Assembly: GCA_040882505.1 (NCBI GenBank)
Contig: JBBEBE010000012.1
Coordinates: 4,233-68,232, forward strand
Direction of reading: 5' to 3'
Source of the DNA: JBBEBE01 sp040882505
Lineage (GTDB): Bacteria; Bacteroidota; Rhodothermia; Balneolales; Balneolaceae
Length of the DNA stretch: 64,000 bases
Under the pieces are notes generated by a model. The model searched no databases, was not told the origin of the DNA, and saw only the letters and a list, made by a program, of their open reading frames with translations. Both the position numbers and the translations under genes were made by a program. The first letter of the stretch is position 1. The number at the start of each line of letters is the position of its first letter. Positions 17,036 to 25,885 of the stretch are shown in pieces.

Positions 17036-19057
17036 ATGGATGTATCAACTGCTCTTGTCAGTGCGATTGTCGGGTTGCCACTTGCGGGTTTCCTGATCAA
17101 CGGCCTGCTGGGACTGTTTTCCGAAAGTTATCGCAATAGAAAGAGTTGGATAGGCTTGTTGGCTACGGTTGCAGTCTTTGTTCCATTCCTCATCACCCTC
17201 ACCATTTTCTGGCAATTTACATCGGACTCGGCTGCCGGAGTGGTAACCCTGTTTACCTGGATTGATGTCGGAACACTTACCGTGGACATCGCATATCGCA
17301 TGGACCAGCTCTCCTTGCTCATGGTATTGGTTGTTACCGGAGTCGGATCGTTTATCCATCTCTACTCTATTGGGTACATGGCTCACGACGAGGGGTATTG
17401 GAAGTTTTTTGCCTATCTGAACCTGTTTATTTTTGCCATGCTTAACCTGGTCATGGGGAACAATCTTTTGCTTCTGTTTCTCGGCTGGGAAGGGGTCGGA
17501 GTCTGCTCCTATCTGTTGATTGGGTTTTGGTATCAGGACATGGCCAAGTCCGATGCTGCAAAAAAAGCATTTCTGTACAATCGGGTCGGAGATTTCGCTT
17601 TCTTGATTGCGATGTTCATGATCTTCCGAACCGTGGGAAGCCTGGATTTTGACGTCATCTTTTCGAGTCTGGTGATGTTTGATTCGACACACCTGTTCTG
17701 GATCGGTCTTCTCATGTTTATCGGTGCCACCGGGAAGAGTGCGCAGATCCCGTTGTTCGTCTGGTTACCGGATGCCATGGCCGGTCCGACGTCTGTTTCT
17801 GCGCTGATCCATGCCGCTACCATGGTTACGTCCGGTATCTATTTGATTACCCGATTTTCAGAAATGTTTGTGATGATTCCGGAAGTGATGCTGATCATTG
17901 CGGTGATCGGAGGGTTAACGGCACTTGTCGCAGCGACCATCGCATTGACGCAGAATGACATCAAGGGTGTTTTGGCCTATTCAACCGTCTCGCAGTTGGG
18001 ATACATGTTTTTGGCTCTCGGTGCTGGAGGTTTTACAGCTGCTATGTTCCACGTGGTAACGCACGCATTTTTCAAGGCGTGTCTATTCCTTGGATCCGGA
18101 TCGGTGATACACGCCATGGATCACGTGAAAGAGAAGCTCCACGCGAAGGGGAGTGAAGCTGATTTTGACTCGCAGGACATCCGAAATATGGGGGGTCTGA
18201 AAGAACATCTGCCATCTACCTACAAGACGTTTTTAATCGCAACCATTGCGATTGCCGGTATTCCACCACTGGCAGGATTTTTCTCCAAAGACGAAATCCT
18301 GATGCATGTTTTCAGTGCCGGTTACGGAGAGTTTGCAGCACCTCTCTACTTCATGCTTTGGGGAGTCGGCATGGCGACAGCATTCTTGACAGCTTTCTAT
18401 ATGTTTCGTCTCACGTTTACGACCTTTCACGGATCCTTTCGTTTGCCAGAGAAAGCGTCCGGAGCAGGAGCGAAAGCCGATATGCTTCACGAAAGCCCTG
18501 CAACGATGACCATTCCATTGTGGGCACTTGCCATCGCGTCCATTATCGGGGGTTTTATTGGATTCCCCAATTTCGTGGTAGCCACCTTTACGGGTGAGTA
18601 TGCCGATGTGAATCTACTCCATAATTGGCTGCACACCATTTCTGCCGATCTGCCGATTGTCATGGGGAAAGCACTTGAATGGTTATTAATGGGAATTGCA
18701 GTTTTGGTTTCGGTTTCGGCTGTATTCTTTGCTTGGAAATTATACGGGAAAGGGCAACAGGAACAGTCAGATGCGTGGGTTTCCGGACACGTGGGTTCGT
18801 TGTACCGGCTTTGGAGTAAGAAATATCACGTAGACGAGATCTATGAGGGTGGAGTTGTTCGTCCTGTCGTTCGATTTTCCGAGAATGTTCTGGCAGTCTT
18901 TGATATGAAAGTTGTGGACGGGATTGTGAATGGAGTGGCTGGTACTGTGCGATTGTTCGGTACTCTCTTGCGATATGTGCAAAATGGAGTGACAACCAAT
19001 TATGCTCTCTATCTCATACTCGGTGTCTTGTTGGTTCTCTCACTGATGCTCTCTTAA
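17036..19057 (+). CDS. nuoL: NADH-quinone oxidoreductase subunit L
   Basis: About 673 aa; the largest membrane-arm subunit of complex I and a proton-pumping module. Motifs are [21 protein letters not shown] (TM5 glutamate), [35 protein letters not shown] in its family form ([29 protein letters not shown]), [20 protein letters not shown] and [19 protein letters not shown]. The C-terminus has the lateral-helix region and [14 protein letters not shown]. I use ATG 17036; a TTG at 17027 would add three residues. It is first of nuoL-M-N, on the same strand as nuoJK but 9 kb away. Confidence 0.96.
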   Translation: [673 protein letters not shown]

Positions 19058-19076
19058 TAGAAATTGTTTCGATCGA

Positions 19077-20696
19077 ATGGAATACCTTCTTAATATAACC
19101 ATCTATCTGCCTCTCCTGGGTATCGTGGCTGTTCTGCTCTCACGCACTGAAGCAGCTATAAAATGGAGCTCATTGGTAGTTACGTCGTTGACGTTTCTTC
19201 TGTCACTGCCTCTTCTCTCCACGTTCGATATCGTAAACTCTCATATCCCACAGTACGTCACAGAAGGTGTTCAGATGCTGGATGGTTTCGATGTGAAGTA
19301 TTTGACGGGTCTTGATGGCTTGAGTCTGCTGCTCTTCATGCTGACCACTCTTTTCGGTCCCATTGTAATTCTCTCATCCTGGCAGTCCGTTTCAAAGCAT
19401 TTGAAAGGGTACTACTCAATGCTTCTTTTGCTTCAAACAGCATCACTTGGCGTATTTGCCGCATTGGATCTTGTTGTTTTTTACGTCTTCTTCGAGTTGT
19501 CACTTATTCCGATGTACTTCTTGATCGGAATTTGGGGAGGGGCTGGACGAATACAAGCAACGTTGAAGTTCTTTATCTATACGTTGGTCGGATCTCTGAT
19601 CATGTTGGTTGCTCTGCTCTATCTCGGCTTTCATGCAGGGGCTGTACACCCGGATCTACTATTTACACTGGATTGGCGCTTCCTTTCCGGAAGTGAGTAT
19701 CAAATTGGTCTTGTCGAGCAGACCTGGCTCTTCCTTGCTTTTGCACTTGCTTTCTGTATCAAAGTACCTCTCTTTCCGTTTCATACGTGGTTGCCATATG
19801 CGCATACAGAGGCTCCAACAGCCGGGTCCGTTGTACTGGCTGCAATTATGTTGAAGATGGGTACATACGGACTCGTACGAGTCTGTTTGACCATCTTTCC
19901 GAATGCATTCATGGAGTTCGCACCCTGGTTCGCAACGTTGGCTGTGATCGGCATCGTTTACGGTGCGCTTGTTGCCATGGTTCAAAAAGATGTCAAAAAG
20001 TTGGTGGCTTACTCTTCTGTCAGTCACCTTGGATTTGTTGTGTTGGGGATATTCGCTCTCAATACAGTCGCTGTACAAGGGGCTATTATTCAGATGATTA
20101 ACCATGGTCTGTCAACGGGTGCACTCTTTCTTCTTGTAGGCATGATCTATGACCGACGACACTCTCGACAAATATCGGATTTCGGTGGAATTGCCCGCGT
20201 GGTTCCATTATTTGCTGTACTCTTCATGATTGCCACATTTGCTTCGATCGGCCTTCCAGGATTGAACGGTTTTGTCGGGGAATTTTTGATTTTGACCGGG
20301 TCGTTCTTCTCTGAACTTTACGACCAACCGGTGTTTGCAATTATCGCTGCTACCGGTGTAATTCTGGCAGCTGTCTACATGCTGTGGATGGTTCAACGAG
20401 TCATGTTTGGGCCGATTACTCACGAGGAGAATCTGAAACTTAAAGACTTGAATGCTCGCGAAGTGGGATTATTGATACCACTCGTATTGTTCATGTTCTG
20501 GATTGGTATTCGCTCCGAAGATTACACTCGTTATTCCGAACAGTGGGTAGAGCATCACATTACGCAAACCATGGAGAAGAGTGATCTTGTACTCGAATCT
20601 GCGATGTACGAAGAGCTGCCTGGTTGGGCAATTCGCATGTACAAACCAGAGGCCACCCGGGAATTATTTACGGAGTTGCCAACAAAGAGTCAGTAA
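19077..20696 (+). CDS. nuoM: NADH-quinone oxidoreductase subunit M
   Basis: A 539-aa polytopic subunit (ND4 homologue). It has VFYVFFELSLIPMYFLIGIWGG (TM5 glutamate), KVPLFPFHTWLPYAHTEAPTAGSVVLAAIMLKMGTYG (parts KVPLFPFHTWLPYAHTEAPT, LKMGTYGLVR), KLVAYSSVSHLGFVVLGIF and NHGLSTGALFLLVGMIYDR. Length is slightly above average. Starts 19 bp after nuoL. Forms a proton channel of the membrane arm. Confidence 0.96.
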   Translation: MEYLLNITIYLPLLGIVAVLLSRTEAAIKWSSLVVTSLTFLLSLPLLSTFDIVNSHIPQYVTEGVQMLDGFDVKYLTGLDGLSLLLFMLTTLFGPIVILSSWQSVSKHLKGYYSMLLLLQTASLGVFAALDLVVFYVFFELSLIPMYFLIGIWGGAGRIQATLKFFIYTLVGSLIMLVALLYLGFHAGAVHPDLLFTLDWRFLSGSEYQIGLVEQTWLFLAFALAFCIKVPLFPFHTWLPYAHTEAPTAGSVVLAAIMLKMGTYGLVRVCLTIFPNAFMEFAPWFATLAVIGIVYGALVAMVQKDVKKLVAYSSVSHLGFVVLGIFALNTVAVQGAIIQMINHGLSTGALFLLVGMIYDRRHSRQISDFGGIARVVPLFAVLFMIATFASIGLPGLNGFVGEFLILTGSFFSELYDQPVFAIIAATGVILAAVYMLWMVQRVMFGPITHEENLKLKDLNAREVGLLIPLVLFMFWIGIRSEDYTRYSEQWVEHHITQTMEKSDLVLESAMYEELPGWAIRMYKPEATRELFTELPTKSQ

Positions 20697-20772
20697 GGCA
20701 GAATCGAACCGAGAATGCTGAATTGACGAGATGCACCGAACGTTTGAGAAGATTGTATAGCAATAGACGACT

Positions 20773-22206
20773 ATGAACTATTTTCACGAATTGAGTACGT
20801 TTTTGCCTGCCATCGTTACAACGATTGCAGGATTGTCCGCATTGTTATTGGCAGCTTTCAAAGTATCGGTTCGAACCGTATTCGGTGTAACGGTTGTGTC
20901 TCTGATTGTCGCACTTGGTGTCTCCATAGGAGATCTGTCCGGTGACACGGGAGTCTCGTTTTACGGGATGATCAGCTATGGCGGTACAGCTGCTTTTGGC
21001 GCATTTCTCGTTTCAATGGCAAGTCTGCTTACAGTCCTTCTTTCACGTGATTATCTGGAAAGTATCGGACAACATGTCTCAGAAGTGTATGCCATGATCC
21101 TGTTTGCAACAACCGGGATGTTTGGACTCGCAGCTTCCAATGATTTGATTATGCTTTTTGTGGGATTGGAGACGATGTCGATCAGTCTTTATGTGTTGGC
21201 TGGATTGAGGAAGAACGAGAAAGAGGGGGCAGAGGCCTCGCTTAAATATTTTCTATTAGGCGCTTTTTCGACAGGTTTCTTGCTCTACGGAATTGCGTTG
21301 ATATACGGGGCGACTGGATCGACACAATATGCAGAGATTGCGGGTGCAGCCGACTTCTCGCTGCTGTTTATGGCAGGTGTAGGCATGTTGCTGACCGGTT
21401 TTTTCTTCAAGATTTCTGCAGTTCCATTCCACATGTGGACTCCGGATGTTTATCAGGGCACACCAACAACCTTGACAGCGTATTTTGCAACGGCATCCAA
21501 AGCGGCTACGTTTGTTGCACTTCTGTTGGTGCTATCAACACTCCTTCCGGATCAAGAGGGATCAGCTTGGCAGGAAGTCCTTGGGCTCATTGCGATCATA
21601 ACCATGGTGATTGGTAATCTTGTTGCATTGGTGCAAGACAACATCAAGAGAATGTTGGCCTACTCCAGTATTGCTCACGCCGGTTACTTGTTGGTTGGAT
21701 TGGCAGCAGGAAGTGCTGCAGGATATAGTGGTGTTCTTTACTATCTGTTTGCATACACAGTGATGAATATCGGGGCGTTCGGTGTGATTGCGTATTATGA
21801 AATGAACAAAGGTCTGGATTTTAGTGATATCAAAAATTTTGGAGGGTTGGGGTATAGCCAGCCATTGATGGGGGTGCTGCTTTCGCTTTTCCTTTTCTCG
21901 CTTGCCGGGATTCCTCCTTTTGTCGGCTTTGCCGGAAAATATTATGTCTTTGCTGCGGCTGTAGATGCCGGGTTGATATCTCTGGCTGTAATCGGTGTAC
22001 TCGCCAGTGCAGCAAGTGCGTATTATTATCTTCGAGTAATGGTCTATCTCTATTTCCGGGATGCCCACAAAGAGGTAGAGTGGACCGAACCCGGTCGTCT
22101 GTTTCGTATCACACTTCTTCTTCTGGCGCTTTTCACTCTTTACTACGGAATCGAGCCCGTTCTGACGTCACAGAGCCTGATTGAATTGCTTTCATCACTC
22201 TATTGA
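20773..22206 (+). CDS. nuoN: NADH-quinone oxidoreductase subunit N
   Basis: A 477-aa membrane subunit (ND2 homologue). Hallmarks are LIMLFVGLETMSISLYVLAGL (TM5 glutamate), ASLKYFLLGAFSTGFLLYG, KISAVPFHMWTPDVYQGTPT, KRMLAYSSIAHAGYLLVGL and SLAGIPPFVGFAGKYYVF. Length is normal. A 76-bp gap separates it from nuoM. It is the last complex I gene present; the operon ends here and ribosomal protein genes follow. Confidence 0.96.
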   Translation: MNYFHELSTFLPAIVTTIAGLSALLLAAFKVSVRTVFGVTVVSLIVALGVSIGDLSGDTGVSFYGMISYGGTAAFGAFLVSMASLLTVLLSRDYLESIGQHVSEVYAMILFATTGMFGLAASNDLIMLFVGLETMSISLYVLAGLRKNEKEGAEASLKYFLLGAFSTGFLLYGIALIYGATGSTQYAEIAGAADFSLLFMAGVGMLLTGFFFKISAVPFHMWTPDVYQGTPTTLTAYFATASKAATFVALLLVLSTLLPDQEGSAWQEVLGLIAIITMVIGNLVALVQDNIKRMLAYSSIAHAGYLLVGLAAGSAAGYSGVLYYLFAYTVMNIGAFGVIAYYEMNKGLDFSDIKNFGGLGYSQPLMGVLLSLFLFSLAGIPPFVGFAGKYYVFAAAVDAGLISLAVIGVLASAASAYYYLRVMVYLYFRDAHKEVEWTEPGRLFRITLLLLALFTLYYGIEPVLTSQSLIELLSSLY

Positions 22207-22269
22207 GGGGAATTCGATCCACTTTTGGTTCTGTATCGTCATGTATGGAGATGAGGAATATTGAAATTG

Positions 22270-22297
22270 TTTGAACCGGGATTTTCGCATATCTTTC
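22270..22297 (+). promoter_or_regulatory. candidate Bacteroidetes-type promoter of rpsF-rpsR-rplI
   Basis: TTTG (22270-22273), 16 bp, then TATCTTTC (22290-22297), close to the -33 TTTG / -7 TAnnTTTG pattern and about 90 bp before rpsF. The -7 element is nearly identical to the one before nuoL (TATCTTTG). The 90-nt leader could carry S6/S18 autoregulatory structure; I see no clear fold. Confidence 0.4.
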
Positions 22298-22387
22298 TCT
22301 GATCTGTTGTTGGCGGCGCCAGTCGTCCAATTGTCGGGCGTGTAGCGTGGCAGATCAACAACTGTTTCCAACTTGAAACAACCATGG

Positions 22388-22768
22388 ATGAACATGAGCA
22401 CTAACTTTTATGAGATTACCTACATCATCAATCCGGTTCTGGAAGAAGACCAGTTCAAGGAGACGGTGACGCAAGTTACTTCCCTGATTGAAGGTAGCGG
22501 CGGAAAAATTGACGAAATGGATGAATGGGGCATCCAACGTCTGGAATACGAGATGGATGGAAAGAACAATGGCTATTATGTAAACGGCTATTTTCACGCA
22601 CCCGCTGCTGCGATCGAACAGATTGAACGGCAGCTTAGAATCAACGACAACATTCTTCGTTATCTGACACTCAAGTTTGACAGTCGAATGCACAAACACT
22701 ATGAGCTGAAGAAGAGAGGCGAGCTACCTACTCTCTTTGAAGAGACTGAAGAAGAGCAGGAAGATTAA
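22388..22768 (+). CDS. rpsF: 30S ribosomal protein S6
   Basis: About 126 aa. The fold is recognised from FYEITYIINPVL, the segment KIDEMDEWGIQRLEYEMDG (usual GxxWGxRxLAYxI region) and a C-terminal acidic tail (EETEEEQED). It binds 16S rRNA together with S18. Start is ATG 22388 (MNMSTN) or ATG 22394 (MSTNFYEI); a TTG at 22373 looks like an artefact. It is the first gene of a standard rpsF-rpsR-rplI cluster; no ssb gene is interposed. Confidence 0.95.
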   Translation: MNMSTNFYEITYIINPVLEEDQFKETVTQVTSLIEGSGGKIDEMDEWGIQRLEYEMDGKNNGYYVNGYFHAPAAAIEQIERQLRINDNILRYLTLKFDSRMHKHYELKKRGELPTLFEETEEEQED

Positions 22769-22786
22769 CGTCAGAAATTTACGATT

Positions 22787-23038
22787 ATGATCAACAATCC
22801 ATCACATCCGAAAAAGGGGCACCTGAAGTCCAAAGAGTGCCGATTTGAAAAAGCCGGTTTTGTATACATTGACTACAAAGAGGTCGAAACTCTAAAGCGA
22901 TTCTTGAACGATCAGGGTAAAATACTCCCGAGACGTGTTACCGGGACAAGTGCAAAGTTCCAAAGACAGCTTTCGAGAGCCGTCAGACGTGCAAGATTTT
23001 TGGGACTTCTTCCCTACGTAGCCGAAAATGTACGATAA
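22787..23038 (+). CDS. rpsR: 30S ribosomal protein S18
   Basis: An 83-aa basic protein with the S18 core IDYKEVETLKRFLNDQGKILPRRVTGTSAKFQRQLSRAVRRAR (pieces DYKEVETLKRFLNDQGKILP, RRVTGTSAKFQRQLSRAV). It partners S6 on the 30S platform. 18-bp gap from rpsF and 20-bp gap to rplI. Confidence 0.97.
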   Translation: MINNPSHPKKGHLKSKECRFEKAGFVYIDYKEVETLKRFLNDQGKILPRRVTGTSAKFQRQLSRAVRRARFLGLLPYVAENVR

Positions 23039-23058
23039 CCGACGAGAGGAGTGAAATT

Positions 23059-23505
23059 ATGAAACTTATTTTGAAAGAAGAGGTGTCGAACCTGGGGAGC
23101 GCGGGTGACCTGGTTGATGTAAAGGCAGGTTTTGGGCGAAACTTTCTGTTGCCTCAAGGCAAAGCCGTACTCGCTACGGATGGTGCGCTTCGTCAAATTG
23201 AGCAGTTGAAAGTCGATGCACAACGAAAAGCGGAACAAACCATCGCCGAAGCGAAGGAACTTGCAAATCGTCTACAGTCGTCCTCAATCTCCATACCTGT
23301 TAGTACGGGTGAAGATGACAAGATTCACGGGACGGTGACGACCATGCAGATTGCCAACGCTCTTGCCGAAGAGGGGATTGAACTTGATCGAAGGAGAATA
23401 TCCCTGGATCAGGAGGTCAAGACTCTTGGTGAATACACGGCCACGGTTGATTTGGTTGGTGAGTTCAAGCCCAAGCTAACATTTCAGGTTGTTAAAGACT
23501 CCTGA
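23059..23505 (+). CDS. rplI: 50S ribosomal protein L9
   Basis: A 148-aa protein with the L9 N-terminal domain MKLILKEEVSNLGSAGDLV and KAGFGRNFLLPQGKA, a long connecting helix (residues ~45-75) and the C-terminal domain containing DDKIHGTVTTMQIANAL and RRISLDQEVKTLGEY. Length is normal. An AGAGGAG ribosome site lies just upstream. A hairpin terminator follows 33 bp after the stop. Confidence 0.97.
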   Translation: MKLILKEEVSNLGSAGDLVDVKAGFGRNFLLPQGKAVLATDGALRQIEQLKVDAQRKAEQTIAEAKELANRLQSSSISIPVSTGEDDKIHGTVTTMQIANALAEEGIELDRRRISLDQEVKTLGEYTATVDLVGEFKPKLTFQVVKDS

Positions 23506-23538
23506 CTACTTACGGGCAAGAAACATGTATTTAAAATG

Positions 23539-23572
23539 AAGGGGGTGGCATGATAAATGCCCCCCTTTTTTT
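23539..23572 (+). terminator. rho-independent terminator after rplI
   Basis: Stem AAGGGGGTGGCAT, loop GATAA, and ATGCCCCCC followed by seven T. There is one bulged position in the stem. It closes the rpsF-rpsR-rplI operon. Confidence 0.88.
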
Positions 23573-23783
23573 GTTGAATGAGCTTGATTGTCTTACTGTT
23601 CTCTTCCTGAATAGGCGTTGTGCAAACACAGAAACAATCACATTTATCCGGCTTTCTTCATTGCACTTTACAGCATGAATAATGAAATTGACTCACTGTC
23701 GTGCAGGCTGCAATCAGTATCCTTTTCAACCACTTGATATTGCAGAGAAACACGGTTAAGGTGGAATAGAACAAGGGATGTCT
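23573..23783 (+). other. gene-free spacer between rplI terminator and exbB promoter
   Basis: About 210 bp with no convincing ORF, RNA gene or repeat on either strand. Part of a 358-bp gene-free stretch that otherwise holds the rplI terminator and the exbB promoter. It may carry regulatory sites that cannot be recognised by eye. Confidence 0.5.
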
Positions 23784-23812
23784 TTGACATTTAATTTGAA
23801 ATGATCTATCAT
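23784..23812 (+). promoter_or_regulatory. near-consensus sigma-70 promoter of the exb operon
   Basis: TTGACA (23784-23789), exactly 17 bp, and TATCAT (23807-23812), located about 52 bp before the exbB start. This is the best match to a sigma-70 promoter in the window, with a perfect -35 and one mismatch in the -10. Confidence 0.6.
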
Positions 23813-23863
23813 TTTGCGTTCTTTTTAAGCCCTTAAACGAAAACATATAAGCGGAGTAATTTT

Positions 23864-24574
23864 ATGACATCATCAATAGCTCTCATTTTGCTTCAGGCTG
23901 GAGCTGATGCTGGTTTCTTCAATGTGATTGTAGAAAAGTTCAATGAGGGTGGCGACTGGATGTGGCCGGTACTTATTGCACTGATTCTTGGTCTGGCTAT
24001 CTTTCTAGAGCGGATTATTACATTGAATCTTGCAGACATCAATACACGAAAATTTATTGTTGAAGTGCAGGAAGCGCTTCAGGATGGTGGCGTGGAAGCT
24101 GCTTCAGAAGTGTGTGCCAGAACCCGCGGACCCGTTGCCTCGGTTTTCCAGGCCGGCTTGATGAGAGCGGATGAAGGTCTTGATGCTGCTGAAAAAGCGA
24201 TCACGACCTATGGCGCAATTGAAATGAGCTTTCTTGAGCGTGGGTTGGTATGGCTCTCTCTGTTCATTTCCATTGCTCCGCTACTTGGATTCCTTGGTAC
24301 AGTCGTCGGTATGATTGAAGCGTTCGACGCGATTGAAGCGGCAGCAGATATTTCACCAAGCATTGTTGCTGGTGGTATCAAAGTTGCTCTCTTGACGACA
24401 GCTGGTGGACTTCTTGCAGGTATTATCCTCCAAATTGGTTACAACTACTGTGTAACCAAAATTGACCGATTGATTGCCGAGATGGAAGAGAGCTCTGTTA
24501 CGCTTCTCGATTCGCTCCTCGCACTCAAGCAGGGTAAGCAGATCATTACTTCTTCTGAAGCAGATGAAGAGTGA
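23864..24574 (+). CDS. exbB: MotA/TolQ/ExbB proton channel family protein
   Basis: A 236-aa inner-membrane protein of the ExbB/TolQ family, with TM helices near residues 27-45, 122-145 and 165-190. Motifs include the C-terminal part of TM2, LGFLGTVVGMIEAFDAI, and SIVAGGIKVALLTTAGGLLAGI with the threonine/glycine pattern that lines the proton channel. With two ExbD-type partners downstream it should form an ion-driven energiser for TonB-like or Tol-like work at the envelope. No tonB or tolA gene is in this operon. ATG 23864 follows GGAG at -12. Confidence 0.92.
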   Translation: MTSSIALILLQAGADAGFFNVIVEKFNEGGDWMWPVLIALILGLAIFLERIITLNLADINTRKFIVEVQEALQDGGVEAASEVCARTRGPVASVFQAGLMRADEGLDAAEKAITTYGAIEMSFLERGLVWLSLFISIAPLLGFLGTVVGMIEAFDAIEAAADISPSIVAGGIKVALLTTAGGLLAGIILQIGYNYCVTKIDRLIAEMEESSVTLLDSLLALKQGKQIITSSEADEE

Positions 24575-24616
24575 GAGAACAATCCAATCTCAACCACGAA
24601 TAAGAGGTACTGACAA

Positions 24617-24886
24617 ATGGTCGACGTAATATTTCTAGGTTTGGGAGTCGGATTGGTTGTCATCGGTGTCATTGCCATTTTGATTGCGGGTGTTCGAAAC
24701 ATTGCACTCGGAAAATTCAGCCCTAAAAAAATGAGTGTCATGTTGGTTCCGTTTGTGATATTCGGAGTCAGCTTTGGCACGACTGGGTCTGCAGACCAAA
24801 GTGGCATCGTGACGATGGTAATCATGATTGCAGCCATGTTGCTTGCAATCCTCATCACCGGCCTCAAAGGAACACTTAAACTGTAG
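24617..24886 (+). CDS. small membrane protein between exbB and exbD, 89 aa
   Basis: An 89-aa protein with an N-terminal TM helix (LGLGVGLVVIGVIAILIAG), a short basic loop (GKFSPKKMS), a second hydrophobic segment (VMLVPFVIFGVSFG) and a C-terminal helix (IVTMVIMIAAMLLAILITGLKG). I do not recognise a named family. It starts 42 bp after exbB and ends 7 bp before exbD, so it belongs to the operon and probably to the ExbB-ExbD complex. The upstream AGAGG supports ATG 24617. Function unknown. Confidence 0.78.
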   Translation: MVDVIFLGLGVGLVVIGVIAILIAGVRNIALGKFSPKKMSVMLVPFVIFGVSFGTTGSADQSGIVTMVIMIAAMLLAILITGLKGTLKL

Positions 24887-24893
24887 AGGAAGC

Positions 24894-25433
24894 ATGTTAA
24901 AAAAGCGAACAAGAAATGATGTCGAGATTGAAGGTTCTTCAATGGCGGACATCGCTTTTCTGCTTCTTATTTTCTTCCTCGTTGTGACCACCATTGATGT
25001 TGACACCGGAATCGGTTTGGTTTTGCCGCCCATTCCGGACGATGTAGAGCCACCGCCCATTCGGGAACGGAACATGCTCCGCATTCTGGTAAACGCGCAG
25101 GGGTTGATTCTCTTGGACGATGAACCGGTATCTACGGATCAGGTAAGAGGTCAAGTCATCGAGTTTGTGGATAACCCCACAAATGACCCGACACTGTCTG
25201 AATCGCCCGATGATGCCATCGTATCGATCAAGACAGATCGACAAACTCCGTACCGTGTCTACATCGACATGCTTGACGAGGTGATGGGTGCGTATGCAGA
25301 GCTGCGAAATCAGGCATCCATGGAGCGATTCGGTGCACCGTACAGTGCATTGGAAGATGGGAGTCCAGAAATTGCACAGATTCAGGAGCTCTATCCAAAG
25401 AGAATCTCAATCGCAGAACCTGACGAACAGTAG
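24894..25433 (+). CDS. exbD: ExbD/TolR-type biopolymer transport protein (first copy)
   Basis: About 179 aa, with a cytoplasmic basic N-terminus, one TM helix with the essential aspartate (SSMADIAFLLLIFFLVVTT) and a periplasmic domain with a proline-rich linker (PPIPDDVEPPPIRE). The periplasmic part is longer than in classical ExbD and ends in an Asp/Glu-rich tail. ATG 24894 is preceded by GAGGAAG. It should pair with ExbB to couple the proton gradient to envelope work. Confidence 0.9.
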   Translation: MLKKRTRNDVEIEGSSMADIAFLLLIFFLVVTTIDVDTGIGLVLPPIPDDVEPPPIRERNMLRILVNAQGLILLDDEPVSTDQVRGQVIEFVDNPTNDPTLSESPDDAIVSIKTDRQTPYRVYIDMLDEVMGAYAELRNQASMERFGAPYSALEDGSPEIAQIQELYPKRISIAEPDEQ

Positions 25434-25438
25434 AGCAT

Positions 25439-25885
25439 ATGTCAAAATTTCAGAAAAAATCAGCGAAGACCAAGCAGGCGATCCCGACATCGGCTATGCC
25501 CGATATCGTATTCATGCTGCTGATCTTCTTTATGGTGACCACTGTGCTTCGCGAGGTAGAACTTCAGGTTCAAGTCGAGTTTGCACAGGCAGAGAACATT
25601 GAGAAGATTGATCAAAAACGTCTTGTCAGTTATGTCTACATTGGCCCCGAGCGGCTCGGTGGAAATCAGGTTGGCGAGACCCGGGTACAGATTGACGATG
25701 CCCTTGTCGATGAGATGGGCGGTATTCGAAACATCATGTACGATAAATTGATGGAACAACCGAGACTCATTGTTTCCCTCAGGGTAGACAGAGAATCGGA
25801 GTTTGGAATTGTAACGGATGTCCAACAGGAACTCCGCCAGGCAGGGACGTTAAGGGTGAATTATTCGACTCTGCGTGAAATGTAA
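25439..25885 (+). CDS. exbD: ExbD/TolR-type biopolymer transport protein (second copy)
   Basis: A 148-aa paralogue of the preceding gene. The TM helix with its aspartate is AMPDIVFMLLIFFMVTTVL, and the periplasmic domain ends with RVDRESEFGIVTDVQQELRQAGTLRVNYST (typical ExbD beta-alpha-beta end). Its N-terminus is Lys-rich. 5 bp separate it from the first exbD. Two unlike ExbD proteins imply a hetero-oligomeric stator; this arrangement is frequent in Bacteroidetes. A perfect terminator follows. Confidence 0.92.
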   Translation: MSKFQKKSAKTKQAIPTSAMPDIVFMLLIFFMVTTVLREVELQVQVEFAQAENIEKIDQKRLVSYVYIGPERLGGNQVGETRVQIDDALVDEMGGIRNIMYDKLMEQPRLIVSLRVDRESEFGIVTDVQQELRQAGTLRVNYSTLREM

